From contig NZ_CAMLJP010000103.1 of the NCBI RefSeq assembly GCF_946480385.1, positions 1 through 23,222 on the forward strand: a DNA stretch of 23,222 bases. The letters are read 5' to 3'. The translations under genes were made by a program, and so were the position numbers. Within the stretch, counting starts at the first letter, position 1. Each line of letters opens with the position of its first letter. Source of the DNA: an uncultured Azospirillum sp. GTDB taxonomy: Bacteria > Pseudomonadota > Alphaproteobacteria > Azospirillales > Azospirillaceae. The notes under the pieces were generated by a model, which was given only the letters and a program-made list of their open reading frames with translations, did not search any database and was not told where the DNA came from. Shown piece by piece: positions 1-7,615 of the stretch.

Positions 1-308
1 CGCTTCTGGTGTTCGGCGGCTGCGCCGTGCTGACCGGCCAGACCCTGGCGGAGGGGTGGAAGCCGGTGGGAAGCGTGCTGGCCTATTCGCTGCTGCTGGG
101 GGTGGGCGACCGCTTCCTGGCCTGGGGCCTGTTCGGCGAGGAGCTGCTGTCGCTGTGGGGCTTCATCGTCCACACTGTGGTGCTCGGCCTCATCACGCTG
201 ACGGCGCATCGCATCGCCATCGCACGACGCATGGTCAACCAGTACCCGTGGCTCTATGAGACTGCCGGCCCCTTCGGCTGGCGGGAGCGCAAGCCGGCCC
301 GCGGCTGA
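1..308 (+). CDS. small integral membrane protein, 5' end outside the window (DUF6867-like)
   Basis: The reading frame is already open at the left edge (codons at 3, 6, 9) and ends at a TGA at 306-308, so the start lies outside the window. About 100 residues are visible. They show three hydrophobic stretches: around the FGGCAVLTG segment, the AYSLLLGVGDRFLAWGLF segment, and the LLSLWGFIVHTVVLGLITL segment. A short basic cytoplasmic tail follows with the pattern ARRMVNQYPWLYE and GWRER. From memory this resembles the DUF6867 family, small proteins often found beside branched-chain amino acid ABC transporter genes; the neighbouring gene that could confirm this is outside the window. No catalytic motif is visible. 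Its function is unknown. Confidence 0.7.
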   Translation, partial: LLVFGGCAVLTGQTLAEGWKPVGSVLAYSLLLGVGDRFLAWGLFGEELLSLWGFIVHTVVLGLITLTAHRIAIARRMVNQYPWLYETAGPFGWRERKPARG

Positions 309-319
309 GATGCTATGAT

Positions 320-362
320 CCTGGGCTGTCCCGGCTCCCATGGAGAACCCGGACCGCCCAGG
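320..362. repeat. inverted repeat downstream of the first gene
   Basis: CCTGGGC at 320-326 pairs perfectly with GCCCAGG at 356-362, and the interior GTCCCGG/CCGGAC segments can extend the pairing with one bulge. It begins 12 bp after the stop codon of the upstream gene. It may be a weak terminator or processing hairpin, but the following bases are A-rich on the plus strand rather than a T-run. Confidence 0.35.
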
Positions 363-623
363 ACAAAATACAACCAAAAGAACAGAAGCCGGATTGGCGA
401 TATATCCGGACTCGGAAGGCGCCGTTTCGTCAAGGCAACGGCGGCGTCTTCACTTTGGCCGCGTCGGCCCACGACTTTGGGATTGCTGTGACAATTGGCA
501 ACCGTCCGAAAGTCAGAGAAGAAGATCATGGCGCAGACCATGACGTTCCGTTACAATACCATTTAAATTTTGCAATTCGTTGACGCTTCGACAGCGAACG
601 CCGGTCTTTCCGGCGGCTGATCC

Positions 624-654
624 GTCATGCCTTGACGGGTCATGCCTTGATGGG
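624..654 (+). repeat. 15-bp tandem repeat, two copies
   Basis: GTCATGCCTTGACGG starts at 624 and recurs at 639 as GTCATGCCTTGATGG, so the period is 15 bp with one mismatch. It sits just before the possible starts of the chemotaxis receptor gene (657, 675, 693) and would lie in the 5' leader of its mRNA. No function is evident. Confidence 0.6.
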
Positions 655-656
655 CG

Positions 657-2366
657 ATGCGACGCGAAGGCGGCATGGGAAGGGGCAAGAGCATGGCAGT
701 GGACAAGGCGGCCGCATCCCGGCCGCGACGGTTCTGGAGCGTCGGGCGGAAGGTGACGGCGGCCTTCGTGGCGGCCATCGTCGGCGGCTTCATCGTCATC
801 ATGGGGCTGCAGGCCAAGATGCAGTACGACGACGCGGTGCGGCTGGCCACGCACGACGCCCGCGTCAAGACGGACATGCTGGCGAACGCCACCAAGACCA
901 GCTTCATCGCCAGCGACGGCGCCTCCATCGAAACGGAGTTCATGCCGCTGGCCGACAGCCATGAGGTGCAGCTCGCCTCGCTGCGCGCCGCGACGTCTTC
1001 CGACACGCTGGCCGACTTCTCCAACCCGCGCTTCGCCAAGTACGACCTGAAGGCCGACCAGGATCTGGTCGAGGCGGTGCTGGCCGGCAAGGGGGCGCAG
1101 ACCCGCTCGGCCAAGGGCCACATCGTCGTGACGGTGCCGGTGGTGACCGGCAAGAGCAACCGGCTGGTCGGCGCCCTGCAGATCGCCTGGAGCCTGGACC
1201 AGCAGATCGAGGCCATCGCCACCCAGATGCGCAACCAGATCGCCATCTGCCTGATCGCGCTGGTGGTGCAGATCGCCCTGCTGAACGTCCTGCTCGGCCG
1301 CATCGTCATCCGCCCCTTACGCGCCATGTCGGCGGCGATGGCGAAGCTGGCCGACGGCGACACCGCCGTCGAGGTGCCCGGCAACGGCCGTTCCGACGAG
1401 ATCGGCGCCATGGCCGGCTCCGTCACCGTCTTCCGCGACAACGCCCGAGCCATAGAGCGCATGCACGCCGCCCAGGCCGAAGCCGACGCCAGGGCGGAGG
1501 AGGCCAAGCGTGCCGCCCTGCTCGACCTCGCCGACCGTTTCCAGGGCACGGTCAAGCGTCTGGTGGAGGGCATCGCCGAGTCGGCGTCCGGCATGGCCGA
1601 CAGCGCCGACCGCATGGCGATGGTGGTGGGCGAGGCGTCCAGCCAGACCCGCAATGTCGCCCGCGAATCCGACGACATCCAGTCCAACGTCCGCTCCGCC
1701 GCGGCGGCGGCGACCGAACTCGCCAGCTCCATCGGCGGCATCACCGAGCAGGTCGGCCATTCCGCCCGCATCGCCGGCGAGGCGGTGTCCCATGCCGACC
1801 GCACCAACGCCACCGTCCAGGGCCTGATCGCCAATGCCGAGCGCATCGGCCAGGTGGTCGGGCTGATCCATGCCATCGCCAAGCAGACCAACCTCCTGGC
1901 GCTCAACGCCACCATCGAGGCCGCCCGCGCCGGGGAGGCCGGAAAAGGCTTTGCAGTCGTGGCGACCGAGGTGAAGGGGCTGGCCGACCAGACCGCCAAG
2001 GCCACCGACGAGATCGCCGCCCAGGTCAATGCCATGCAGTCGGTGACCCGCGAGGCCGCCGACGCCATCGGCGCCATCGGCAGCACCATCACCGAGATCG
2101 ACGGCATTTCCGGCACCATCACCCAGTCGGTGCAGGAACAGAACTCCGCCACCCAGGAGATCGCGCGGGCGGTGGAGATGGCGGCGCTCGGCACCCAGGA
2201 CGTGTCGGCGACCATCGCCGCGCTGGCCCACACGGCGGAAAGCGCCGGCAGCACGGCGCTGGGCGTTCAGGACGCCGCCCGCGGCCTGTCCGGCCAGACC
2301 CGCGCGCTGGCCGCGGAGGTGGAGCGCTTCCTGACGGAGGTGCGCCAGCAGGCGACCGGAACCTGA
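657..2366 (+). CDS. methyl-accepting chemotaxis protein
   Basis: This is a transmembrane chemoreceptor that controls the CheA/CheW signalling complex. From the 657 start it has 569 residues. A first membrane helix is at about 30-54, a periplasmic sensing region of roughly 135 residues follows, and a second helix lies at about 195-218. A HAMP linker is at about 218-272 and a long methyl-accepting coiled coil runs to the end. The signalling hairpin tip ([23 protein letters not shown] and following) is near residues 408-435 and is diagnostic. The short sensing region with its VGALQIAWS segment looks Cache-like; the ligand cannot be read from sequence. The start is uncertain: ATG 693 has a better ribosome site (AAGGGG, 680-685) than ATG 657 or 675, and would give 557 residues. 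No che genes are adjacent. A composite inverted repeat follows the stop codon. Confidence 0.95.
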   Translation: MRREGGMGRGKSMAVDKAAASRPRRFWSVGRKVTAAFVAAIVGGFIVIMGLQAKMQYDDAVRLATHDARVKTDMLANATKTSFIASDGASIETEFMPLADSHEVQLASLRAATSSDTLADFSNPRFAKYDLKADQDLVEAVLAGKGAQTRSAKGHIVVTVPVVTGKSNRLVGALQIAWSLDQQIEAIATQMRNQIAICLIALVVQIALLNVLLGRIVIRPLRAMSAAMAKLADGDTAVEVPGNGRSDEIGAMAGSVTVFRDNARAIERMHAAQAEADARAEEAKRAALLDLADRFQGTVKRLVEGIAESASGMADSADRMAMVVGEASSQTRNVARESDDIQSNVRSAAAAATELASSIGGITEQVGHSARIAGEAVSHADRTNATVQGLIANAERIGQVVGLIHAIAKQTNLLALNATIEAARAGEAGKGFAVVATEVKGLADQTAKATDEIAAQVNAMQSVTREAADAIGAIGSTITEIDGISGTITQSVQEQNSATQEIARAVEMAALGTQDVSATIAALAHTAESAGSTALGVQDAARGLSGQTRALAAEVERFLTEVRQQATGT

Positions 2367-2371
2367 AAACG

Positions 2372-2565
2372 CCCTCTCCTGTCCCGGGAGAGGGAGGGGA
2401 CCCACGGAGTGGGGAGGGTGAGGGGTAGTCCGAGAATCCGCAACCACACCGATTCTCGGTTCACCCCTCACCCTCCCGCCGTTTCACGGCGGGCCCCTCC
2501 CTCTCCCGGGGCTCTCAGCGGATCTTCGATCCGCCTGACGCCGTCAGCACAAACTTCGTTTGTGC
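2372..2565. repeat. composite intergenic inverted-repeat element
   Basis: This element lies between two convergent genes. Its core is a long hairpin with three perfect stem blocks: CCCGGGAGAGGGAGGGG 2383-2399 pairs with 2494-2510, GGGAGGGTGAGGGGT 2412-2426 pairs with 2463-2477, and CCGAGAATC 2430-2438 pairs with 2451-2459, around a 12-base loop. Between the outer and middle blocks each arm carries a different small hairpin (2401-2413 on the left, 2475-2493 on the right). Two more small hairpins and a short palindrome follow at 2518-2565. A short stem CCCTCTCC 2372-2379 with 2387-2394 can compete with the long one. It may end transcription in both directions and looks like a dispersed genomic repeat, but other copies cannot be checked from this window. 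Confidence 0.8.
2475..2565. repeat. three mini-hairpins with identical TTC loops
   Basis: Three perfect hairpins lie in 91 bp, each with the three-base loop TTC: CCCGCCGT/ACGGCGGG at 2475-2493, GCGGATC/GATCCGC at 2518-2534, and GCACAAAC/GTTTGTGC at 2547-2565. The stems are unrelated in sequence but the loop is the same. An additional palindrome TGACG-C-CGTCA is at 2536-2546, between the second and third hairpins. Confidence 0.8.
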
Positions 2566-2606
2566 GAAAGGCGGGAGAGGGGGATCGCTACCTTGCTGCA
2601 GCAGCC

Positions 2607-3785
2607 TTAGAAGAACGCCTGCAGGCCCGTCTGGGCCCGGCCCAGGATCAGGGCGTGGACGTCGTGGGTGCCTTCGTAGGTGTTCACCGTCTCCAGGTTC
2701 ACCATGTGGCGGATGACCTGGAACTCCTCGGAGATGCCGTTGCCGCCGTGCATGTCGCGGGCGACGCGGGCGATGTCCAGCGCCTTGCCGCAGTTGTTGC
2801 GCTTGATCAGCGAGATCGCCTCCGGCGACCAGCTGCCGTCGTCCATCATGCGGCCGACACGCAGGCAGGCCTGAAGCCCCAGCGTGATCTCCGTCATCAT
2901 GTCGGCCAGCTTCTTCTGCACCAGCTGCGTCTGGGCCAGCGGGCGGCCGAACTGCTTGCGGTCCATCGTGTACTGGCGGGCGGCGTGCCAGCAGAACTCC
3001 GCCGCGCCCATCACGCCCCAGGCGATGCCGTAACGCGCCTTGTTCAGGCAGCCGAACGGGCCGCCGAGACCCGACGCGTTGGGCAGCAGGTTCTCTTCCG
3101 GCACGAAGGCCTCGTCCAGCACGATCTCGCCGGTGATCGACGAGCGCAACGACAGCTTGCCCTCGATCTTCGGGGTGGAGAAGCCCTTGGTCCCGCGCTC
3201 CACCACGAAGCCCTTGATCTTGTTGTCATGGGCCTCCGACTTCGCCCAGACGACGGCGAGGTCGGCGATGGGCGAGTTGGTGATCCACATCTTGGAGCCC
3301 GACAGCAGATAGCCGCCGTCGACCTTGGTGGCGCGGGTCTTCATGCCGCCGGGGTCGGAGCCGTGGTCCGGCTCGGTCAGGCCGAAGCAGCCGACCAGCT
3401 CGCCGGTGGCCAGACGGGGCAGCCACTTCTTCTTCTGCTCTTCGCTGCCATAGGCGTAGATCGGGTGCATGACCAGCGACGACTGCACCGACATGGCCGA
3501 GCGATAGCCGCTGTCCACCCGCTCCACCTCGCGGGCGACCAGCCCATAGGCGACATGGCTGACGCCCGGCCCGCCGTATTCCTCCGGGATGGTCGGCCCC
3601 AGCAGGCCCAGCTCGCCCATCTCGGTCATGATTTCGCGGTCGAACCGCTCCTCGCGGAAGGCGGAGATGACGCGCGGCTGCAGCCGGTCCTGGCAGTAGG
3701 CGCGGGCGCTGTCGCGCACCAGCTTCTCATCCTCGGTCAGTTGGGCTTCAAGGAGAAAGGCGTCGTCCCACTGGATGCTCTGCAC
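2607..3785 (-). CDS. gcdH: glutaryl-CoA dehydrogenase
   Basis: This FAD enzyme of the acyl-CoA dehydrogenase family oxidises and decarboxylates glutaryl-CoA to crotonyl-CoA in lysine, tryptophan and glutarate breakdown, passing electrons to ETF. The 392-residue length is typical. Features that separate GCDH from other members are visible: Arg95 in [11 protein letters not shown], matching the substrate-binding arginine of the human enzyme, and the catalytic base Glu371 in TYEGTHD. Other family segments are [16 protein letters not shown] (flavin and substrate contact), [12 protein letters not shown] and the late RDMHGGNGI segment. The start is GTG at 3785, with AGGAG seven bases upstream on the minus strand. 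No partner such as a CoA transferase or LysR regulator is adjacent. A near-palindrome in the upstream gap could be an operator. The gene ends close to the composite repeat. Confidence 0.95.
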   Translation of the reverse strand: MQSIQWDDAFLLEAQLTEDEKLVRDSARAYCQDRLQPRVISAFREERFDREIMTEMGELGLLGPTIPEEYGGPGVSHVAYGLVAREVERVDSGYRSAMSVQSSLVMHPIYAYGSEEQKKKWLPRLATGELVGCFGLTEPDHGSDPGGMKTRATKVDGGYLLSGSKMWITNSPIADLAVVWAKSEAHDNKIKGFVVERGTKGFSTPKIEGKLSLRSSITGEIVLDEAFVPEENLLPNASGLGGPFGCLNKARYGIAWGVMGAAEFCWHAARQYTMDRKQFGRPLAQTQLVQKKLADMMTEITLGLQACLRVGRMMDDGSWSPEAISLIKRNNCGKALDIARVARDMHGGNGISEEFQVIRHMVNLETVNTYEGTHDVHALILGRAQTGLQAFF

Positions 3786-3902
3786 GGTGCGTCTCCTGGT
3801 CGGGTGGCGGTTCGGCCGTCGGTGGTCATGTGGCCGGCCGTTTATTGGGACGCACTGTGCCGCGCCGGCGCCATAGCTGCAAACACATATTTTCTATCAT
3901 TA

Positions 3903-3921
3903 CCATACCGTTTCGATATGG
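3903..3921. promoter_or_regulatory. imperfect palindrome between gcdH and the divergent VTT/ATP-grasp gene
   Basis: CCATACCG at 3903-3910 and CGATATGG at 3914-3921 form an eight-base inverted repeat with one mismatch and a three-base TTC/TTT-like centre. It lies in the A/T-richer middle (about 3880-3995) of the 258-bp gap between divergent genes, where promoters are expected. It could be an operator for either gene; no known consensus is matched. Confidence 0.3.
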
Positions 3922-4043
3922 CCCAAAAGAAACAGTCTCTATGTCGCACGGTTCTACAAAAGTTTTAACGTGAAGCTTACCTTTTCCTATGCAATTTTGC
4001 CGACGGCATTCTTGCCGCCCCGATTCCAACGGACAGCCCGCCC

Positions 4044-5762
4044 GTGTTTGCTGCATTGCAACCAATAACCGCCCTCGCCGGTTTTCCCCTGTTGCTGGGC
4101 CTTGCTTTGCTTACGCTTCTGCACGAAGACGTTGCAATTGCGGTCGGCGCGAGCCTCGTCAGCGTCGGTACCGTCAGCATCGGCGTGACCGCCATCACGT
4201 TGCTGTGTGGAATTGTTATCGGCGATTTGTTCATTTATGTCCTCGGACTATTGTCTCTGCGGATCAGTTGGATCCGCCGGCGGACCGAAGGACCTATGCT
4301 TGAACGCTGCCGTGGCGCCTTGCAGAGGAACCTGCTGCCGACGCTGGTGACTTGCCGTCTGGTGCCCGGCGTCTTGTTCCCCACCTATTTCGCCTGCGGC
4401 GTGATGCGGGTCCCGCTCCTGCGCTTCGTCGCCATCACCCTGGCCACGGCCGGCGTGCATGTCGGGCTGCTGCTGACGCTGATGACCTCGTCGCTGGAGG
4501 CGGCGGCGGTGCAGGTCCAGGTGATCGGCATCGGCTGTGCCGCGCTGCTGATGATCCTGCGCACCAAACGGGCGCAGTCCATTGCCCGTGCGCTGCTCGC
4601 CCACATCCGGGCGGTGCTGGAGCCGCTGCTGCCCGCTGGCCTGCGCGATGCGCTGCACGGCAGCCCGACACCGCGCGCCATCGCCCTGCCCGGCCTGCCG
4701 GTGGTGCCGGCCGGCGCCCCCACCATCGGCTGGGCGGAGCGCATTCCGCCGCTGCTGTTCTACATCCCGCTGGTGGCGCAATGGTTCGCACTCGGCATCC
4801 GCCACCGCAGCCTGACCCTGCCGACCGCCGCCAACCCGTCGATCGAGGCCGGCGGCCTGCTCGGCGAATCGAAGATCGCCTGCATGGACCTGATCGGGCC
4901 GGCGGCGCGCCGCTGGGCCGCGCGGTCGGTCGCCCTGGTCAACCGGCCGTCGCTGACCCCGGCGGCGCTGGATATGCTGGCCTCGGGCGCAGGCCTGTCC
5001 TTCCCGCTGGTCGCCAAGCCCGACATCGGCTGGCGCGGCATCGGCGTGCGTCTGGTTCGCGACAGCGCCGACCTGCACACCTATCTCCGCGGCTTCCCGG
5101 CCGACGCCCGGCTGATCCTGCAGGAGCATGTGCCCTACGCCGGCGAGGCCGGCATCTTCTACGTCCGCAAGCCGGGGGAGCGGTACGGGCGCATCTTCTC
5201 CATGACCTTCCGCTATTACCCGCATGTGGTCGGCGACGGCCGCTCCACCCTGCGCCAGCTGATCGCCGCCGATCCGCGCGCGTCGTGGAAGGCCGACCTG
5301 CATCACGAGGCGCTGGCCGACCGGCTGGACGAGGTGCCGGAGGCGGGACGCACGGTGCGGCTGTCGCTGGTCGGCAGCAGCCGGGTCGGCGGCCTCTACA
5401 AGGACGCCTGCGGCCATGTCACGGCGACGCTGACCGCGCGCTTCGACGAGATCGCCGACGAGATGCCGGGCTTCCATTTCGGCCGCTTCGACGTGCGCTT
5501 CGCCTCGGTCGAGCGGCTGGCGGTGGGCGAGGATTTCCGCATCATCGAGGTGAACGGCGCCGGGGCGGAGGCCATCCACATGTGGGATCCGGAGTTCAAA
5601 CTGGGCGATGCCTACGCCACCCTGTTCCACCAGCAGGCGCTGATGTTCGAGGTCGCCGCCGCCTGCCGGGCGCAGGGGGCCCGGCCGCTGAGCGCGCTGG
5701 AGCTGGTCCGCTACCAGCGCCGCCAGCAGAACCTCCTGCCGCTCTATCCAGCCTCCAACTGA
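4044..5762 (+). CDS. DedA/VTT membrane domain fused to an ATP-grasp ligase domain
   Basis: This 572-residue protein joins two domains. Residues 1 to about 185 are hydrophobic with several membrane segments and carry the DedA/VTT pattern: HEDVAIAVGASL, then GIVIGDLFIYVLG, then CRLVPGVLFPTYFACGVM, which matches the family's R-x-x-PG-x-x-x-P-x-x-x-x-G motif. DedA/VTT proteins act in lipid transport and envelope homeostasis. A linker with another hydrophobic stretch (about 233-255) leads to LPTAANPSIEAGGLLGESK (about 257-275). An ATP-grasp fold follows: VAKPDIGWRG near 323, and the metal-binding GRFDVRF and IIEVNGAG near 485-505. Such ligases join a carboxylate to an amine or similar nucleophile using ATP. 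The start is GTG 4044; the frame is open back to 3969 without an ATG, and the ribosome site is weak. The stop is 13 bp from the convergent EamA gene. The substrate is unknown. Confidence 0.85.
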   Translation: MFAALQPITALAGFPLLLGLALLTLLHEDVAIAVGASLVSVGTVSIGVTAITLLCGIVIGDLFIYVLGLLSLRISWIRRRTEGPMLERCRGALQRNLLPTLVTCRLVPGVLFPTYFACGVMRVPLLRFVAITLATAGVHVGLLLTLMTSSLEAAAVQVQVIGIGCAALLMILRTKRAQSIARALLAHIRAVLEPLLPAGLRDALHGSPTPRAIALPGLPVVPAGAPTIGWAERIPPLLFYIPLVAQWFALGIRHRSLTLPTAANPSIEAGGLLGESKIACMDLIGPAARRWAARSVALVNRPSLTPAALDMLASGAGLSFPLVAKPDIGWRGIGVRLVRDSADLHTYLRGFPADARLILQEHVPYAGEAGIFYVRKPGERYGRIFSMTFRYYPHVVGDGRSTLRQLIAADPRASWKADLHHEALADRLDEVPEAGRTVRLSLVGSSRVGGLYKDACGHVTATLTARFDEIADEMPGFHFGRFDVRFASVERLAVGEDFRIIEVNGAGAEAIHMWDPEFKLGDAYATLFHQQALMFEVAAACRAQGARPLSALELVRYQRRQQNLLPLYPASN

Positions 5763-5775
5763 GGATTACAGCTGC

Positions 5776-6711
5776 TCAGCGCGCCCGCGCCGACAGAACG
5801 ATGCCGCCGGCGATCATCGCCACGCTGGCCAGCACGCCCGCGCTCAGCGGCTCGTGATAGAAGACCGCGCTCAACAGCAGCGCCGTGATCGGCACCAGAC
5901 AGACGATCTGCCCGGCCTGGCTGGCCGGCATCACCGACAGCGCCTTGCCCCACCACCAATAGCAAAGCCCGGTGGCGATCAGACAGTTGTAGGCGACGAC
6001 CGCCAGCAGGGAGCCCGACCAGTGGACCGGGTGCCCGGATTCGGTGGACAGCGCCAGCGGCACCATCACCAGCGCGCTGGCGGCGATCTGCCAGAAGGTC
6101 TGGGTCCAGAAGGGCGTGCGCCAGACCCGCCGCCGGTACAGCGTCGCCCCCAGCGCCCAGCTGAGGGCGCAGCCGATGAGCAGGCCGTTGCCGATCAGCG
6201 CCTTGGCGTCGCTCCAGTCCACCAGCGCCGGGTTGAAGAAGACGACCACCCCGGCGAAGGTCAGCCCCGCCGCCGCGGCGCGCCGCCCGGTGATCCGCTC
6301 GCCCAGCAGCAGCAGGCCGAGCGGCAAGGCCCACATCTGCATGGTGTAGGCGAGCACCGACGCCCGCCCCGGCGAGACGAACTGCAGCCCGAGGTTGCTC
6401 AGCCCCATCATGCCGGCGACCTGCAACAGGCCGACGACCGCCAGCTTCAGCCGCTCGCCGCGCTGGGGCAGCAGGGGAAAGCGCAGGATCGGCGCCAGTG
6501 CGGCGACGCTCAGCGCGGTTCCGAACAGCCGCACGGCGCAGAAGGCGAGCGGCCCGATGTCGACCAGCGCCAGCTTCATCAGCGGCCAGTTGGCGCCCCA
6601 GAACAGGACGATCCCGGCAAGCTGCGCATAGACCGTCAGGCCAGGGCCGGGGCCGGAGGCCGCCCGGCGGACCTTTCCGCGCCGCCCGCCATTCACCGCG
6701 TCCTCCGCCAC
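5776..6711 (-). CDS. EamA/DMT-family inner-membrane transporter
   Basis: This is a 311-residue member of the drug/metabolite transporter superfamily with about ten membrane helices arranged as two EamA repeats. The first runs from about residue 27 (LAGIVLFWGANWPLMK) to 150, the second from about 165 (GNGLLIGCALSWALGATLYRR) to the end. Conserved EamA signs are the FWGANWPLMK and ALSWALG segments and the late YHEPLS motif before the last helix. Such proteins usually export amino acids or small metabolites; the substrate cannot be read from sequence. The start is GTG 6711 with GGGAG five bases upstream. The first 25 residues are basic and non-membrane. The gene is convergent with the ATP-grasp fusion and divergent from the DUF1345 gene. 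Confidence 0.9.
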   Translation of the reverse strand: MAEDAVNGGRRGKVRRAASGPGPGLTVYAQLAGIVLFWGANWPLMKLALVDIGPLAFCAVRLFGTALSVAALAPILRFPLLPQRGERLKLAVVGLLQVAGMMGLSNLGLQFVSPGRASVLAYTMQMWALPLGLLLLGERITGRRAAAAGLTFAGVVVFFNPALVDWSDAKALIGNGLLIGCALSWALGATLYRRRVWRTPFWTQTFWQIAASALVMVPLALSTESGHPVHWSGSLLAVVAYNCLIATGLCYWWWGKALSVMPASQAGQIVCLVPITALLLSAVFYHEPLSAGVLASVAMIAGGIVLSARAR

Positions 6712-6753
6712 GACCGCTCCCTCTCCCCTGGTTGCGGTGCATGCTAATTCCGT

Positions 6754-6770
6754 GGGCTGACGATCAGCCC
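6754..6770. promoter_or_regulatory. perfect palindrome upstream of the EamA gene
   Basis: GGGCTGA 6754-6760 and TCAGCCC 6764-6770 form a perfect seven-base inverted repeat around CGA. It lies 42 bp upstream of the EamA GTG start, in the gap shared with the DUF1345 gene. It could be an operator, or a hairpin in a plus-strand transcript where TGCTTTCC follows. Confidence 0.35.
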
Positions 6771-6865
6771 TGCTTTCCTCTTGCGGCAGCCGTGCGTCGA
6801 TGCGGCTCTGCCCGCCCCCCGCTTTGCCGGGCTTGCGCCTTGACCCTCACCCGCGCCTGCCGAAT

Positions 6866-6925
6866 CTGGTCCGCTGCCGGCGCCGTCGGCAGACCTTGTT
6901 TCCGCTCTATCCCGCCTCCAACTGA
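6866..6925 (+). pseudogene. remnant copy of the 3' end of the VTT/ATP-grasp gene
   Basis: These 60 bases align without gaps to 5703-5762, the last 19 codons and stop of the ATP-grasp fusion gene, with 50 identical positions by hand count. Translated, the remnant reads LVRCRRRRQTLFPLYPASN then stop, against LVRYQRRQQNLLPLYPASN in the intact gene. Upstream of 6866 similarity fades quickly; a shared TGCCGGGC may be a trace. There is no start or domain here, so it is not a gene. It looks like what is left of a tandem or paralogous copy whose body was lost or replaced by the EamA gene. Confidence 0.6.
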
Positions 6926-6964
6926 ACGGTCGCAGCATCCGCTGCTTGCGATCTTGGAGACGAG

Positions 6965-7615
6965 ATGCGCCGCGGCCTGACCCATCTGCGCAACCGCCCG
7001 TCGCTCAGCGGGGCGCTGGTGATCGCCCTTCTGACCGGGGCTGCCGCCGCTCCCTGGCTGCGGCCCTCCACTGCGATGCTGATCGGCTGGGATTGCGGCG
7101 TCACCGTCTACATCCTGATCGCCGGCTTCCTGATGAGCCGGGCCACGGTCGCGTCCATGCGCCGCCGGGCCAAGCTGCTCGATCCCGGGAAATGGGGGGT
7201 GCTGACCGGAGCGGTGCTGGCCTCGCTCGCTGCACTTGTCGCCATCGTGGCGGAACTGGTGTCGGCCAAGGGCTCCCCCCATGAAGGCATGGCGGCTGTT
7301 CTGTCGGGGGTGACGGTGCTGCTGTCCTGGGGCTTCCTGCATGTCTTCTTCGCGCAGCATTACGCCCATGATTATTGGCTGAACGGCCGGACGGCACAGA
7401 ACCGCAGCCTGGATTTCCCCGGCAACGACGCGCCGGACTATCTGGAGTTCCTCTATTTCAGCTTCACCGTCGGCATGACCGCTCAGGTGTCCGACGTCAC
7501 CACCCGCGGTGCCGGCATGCGCCGTCTGGTGCTGATGCACGGCGCCCTGTCCTTCCTGTTCAACACCGCGGTGCTGGCGCTGGGGGTCAATCTGGCCGCC
7601 GGTCTGGTCAGCTAG
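6965..7615 (+). CDS. DUF1345 family membrane protein
   Basis: This 216-residue inner-membrane protein has about five hydrophobic helices, at roughly 15-33, 38-56, 77-99, 107-127 and 190-214. The segments HVFFAQHYAHDYW and DYLEFLYFSFTVGMTAQVSDV are hallmarks of the DUF1345 family as I know it. That family has no established function. The start is ATG 6965 with GGAG five bases upstream (TTGGAGACGAG). The last eight bases overlap the 3' end of the convergent small membrane protein gene, so the two stop codons interlock at 7608-7615. It sits alone on its strand, next to the iron-uptake operon. Confidence 0.85.
   Translation: MRRGLTHLRNRPSLSGALVIALLTGAAAAPWLRPSTAMLIGWDCGVTVYILIAGFLMSRATVASMRRRAKLLDPGKWGVLTGAVLASLAALVAIVAELVSAKGSPHEGMAAVLSGVTVLLSWGFLHVFFAQHYAHDYWLNGRTAQNRSLDFPGNDAPDYLEFLYFSFTVGMTAQVSDVTTRGAGMRRLVLMHGALSFLFNTAVLALGVNLAAGLVS

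Larger units (their letters stand above)
309..656. other. intergenic region upstream of the chemotaxis receptor
   Basis: No convincing gene lies in this stretch of about 350 bp. It holds an inverted repeat (CCTGGGC at 320-326, GCCCAGG at 356-362) that could help end transcription of the upstream gene but has no T-run. A second short hairpin is CCGGAT 389-394 with ATCCGG 404-409. An A/T-rich patch at about 556-577 may belong to the receptor promoter, though no clean -35/-10 pair is visible. A 12-codon ORF (528-566) preceded by a purine-rich stretch is probably chance. A 15-bp tandem repeat is listed separately. Confidence 0.4.

Noticed and set aside
528..566. 12-codon ORF MAQTMTFRYNTI in the first intergenic gap
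   Set aside because: It follows a purine-rich stretch, but it is very short, has no regulatory-peptide features such as codon runs, and lies well upstream of the receptor gene.
563..2254. 563-codon ORF antisense to the chemotaxis receptor
   Set aside because: It mirrors the receptor coding frame, is rich in Ala, Ser and Met-Ala patterns of reversed codons, and has no domain or ribosome site.
7466..7480. TVGMT in the DUF1345 protein as a potassium-channel selectivity filter
   Set aside because: The GYG or GFG signature and the two-helix pore layout are missing; the segment is part of the normal DUF1345 pattern.
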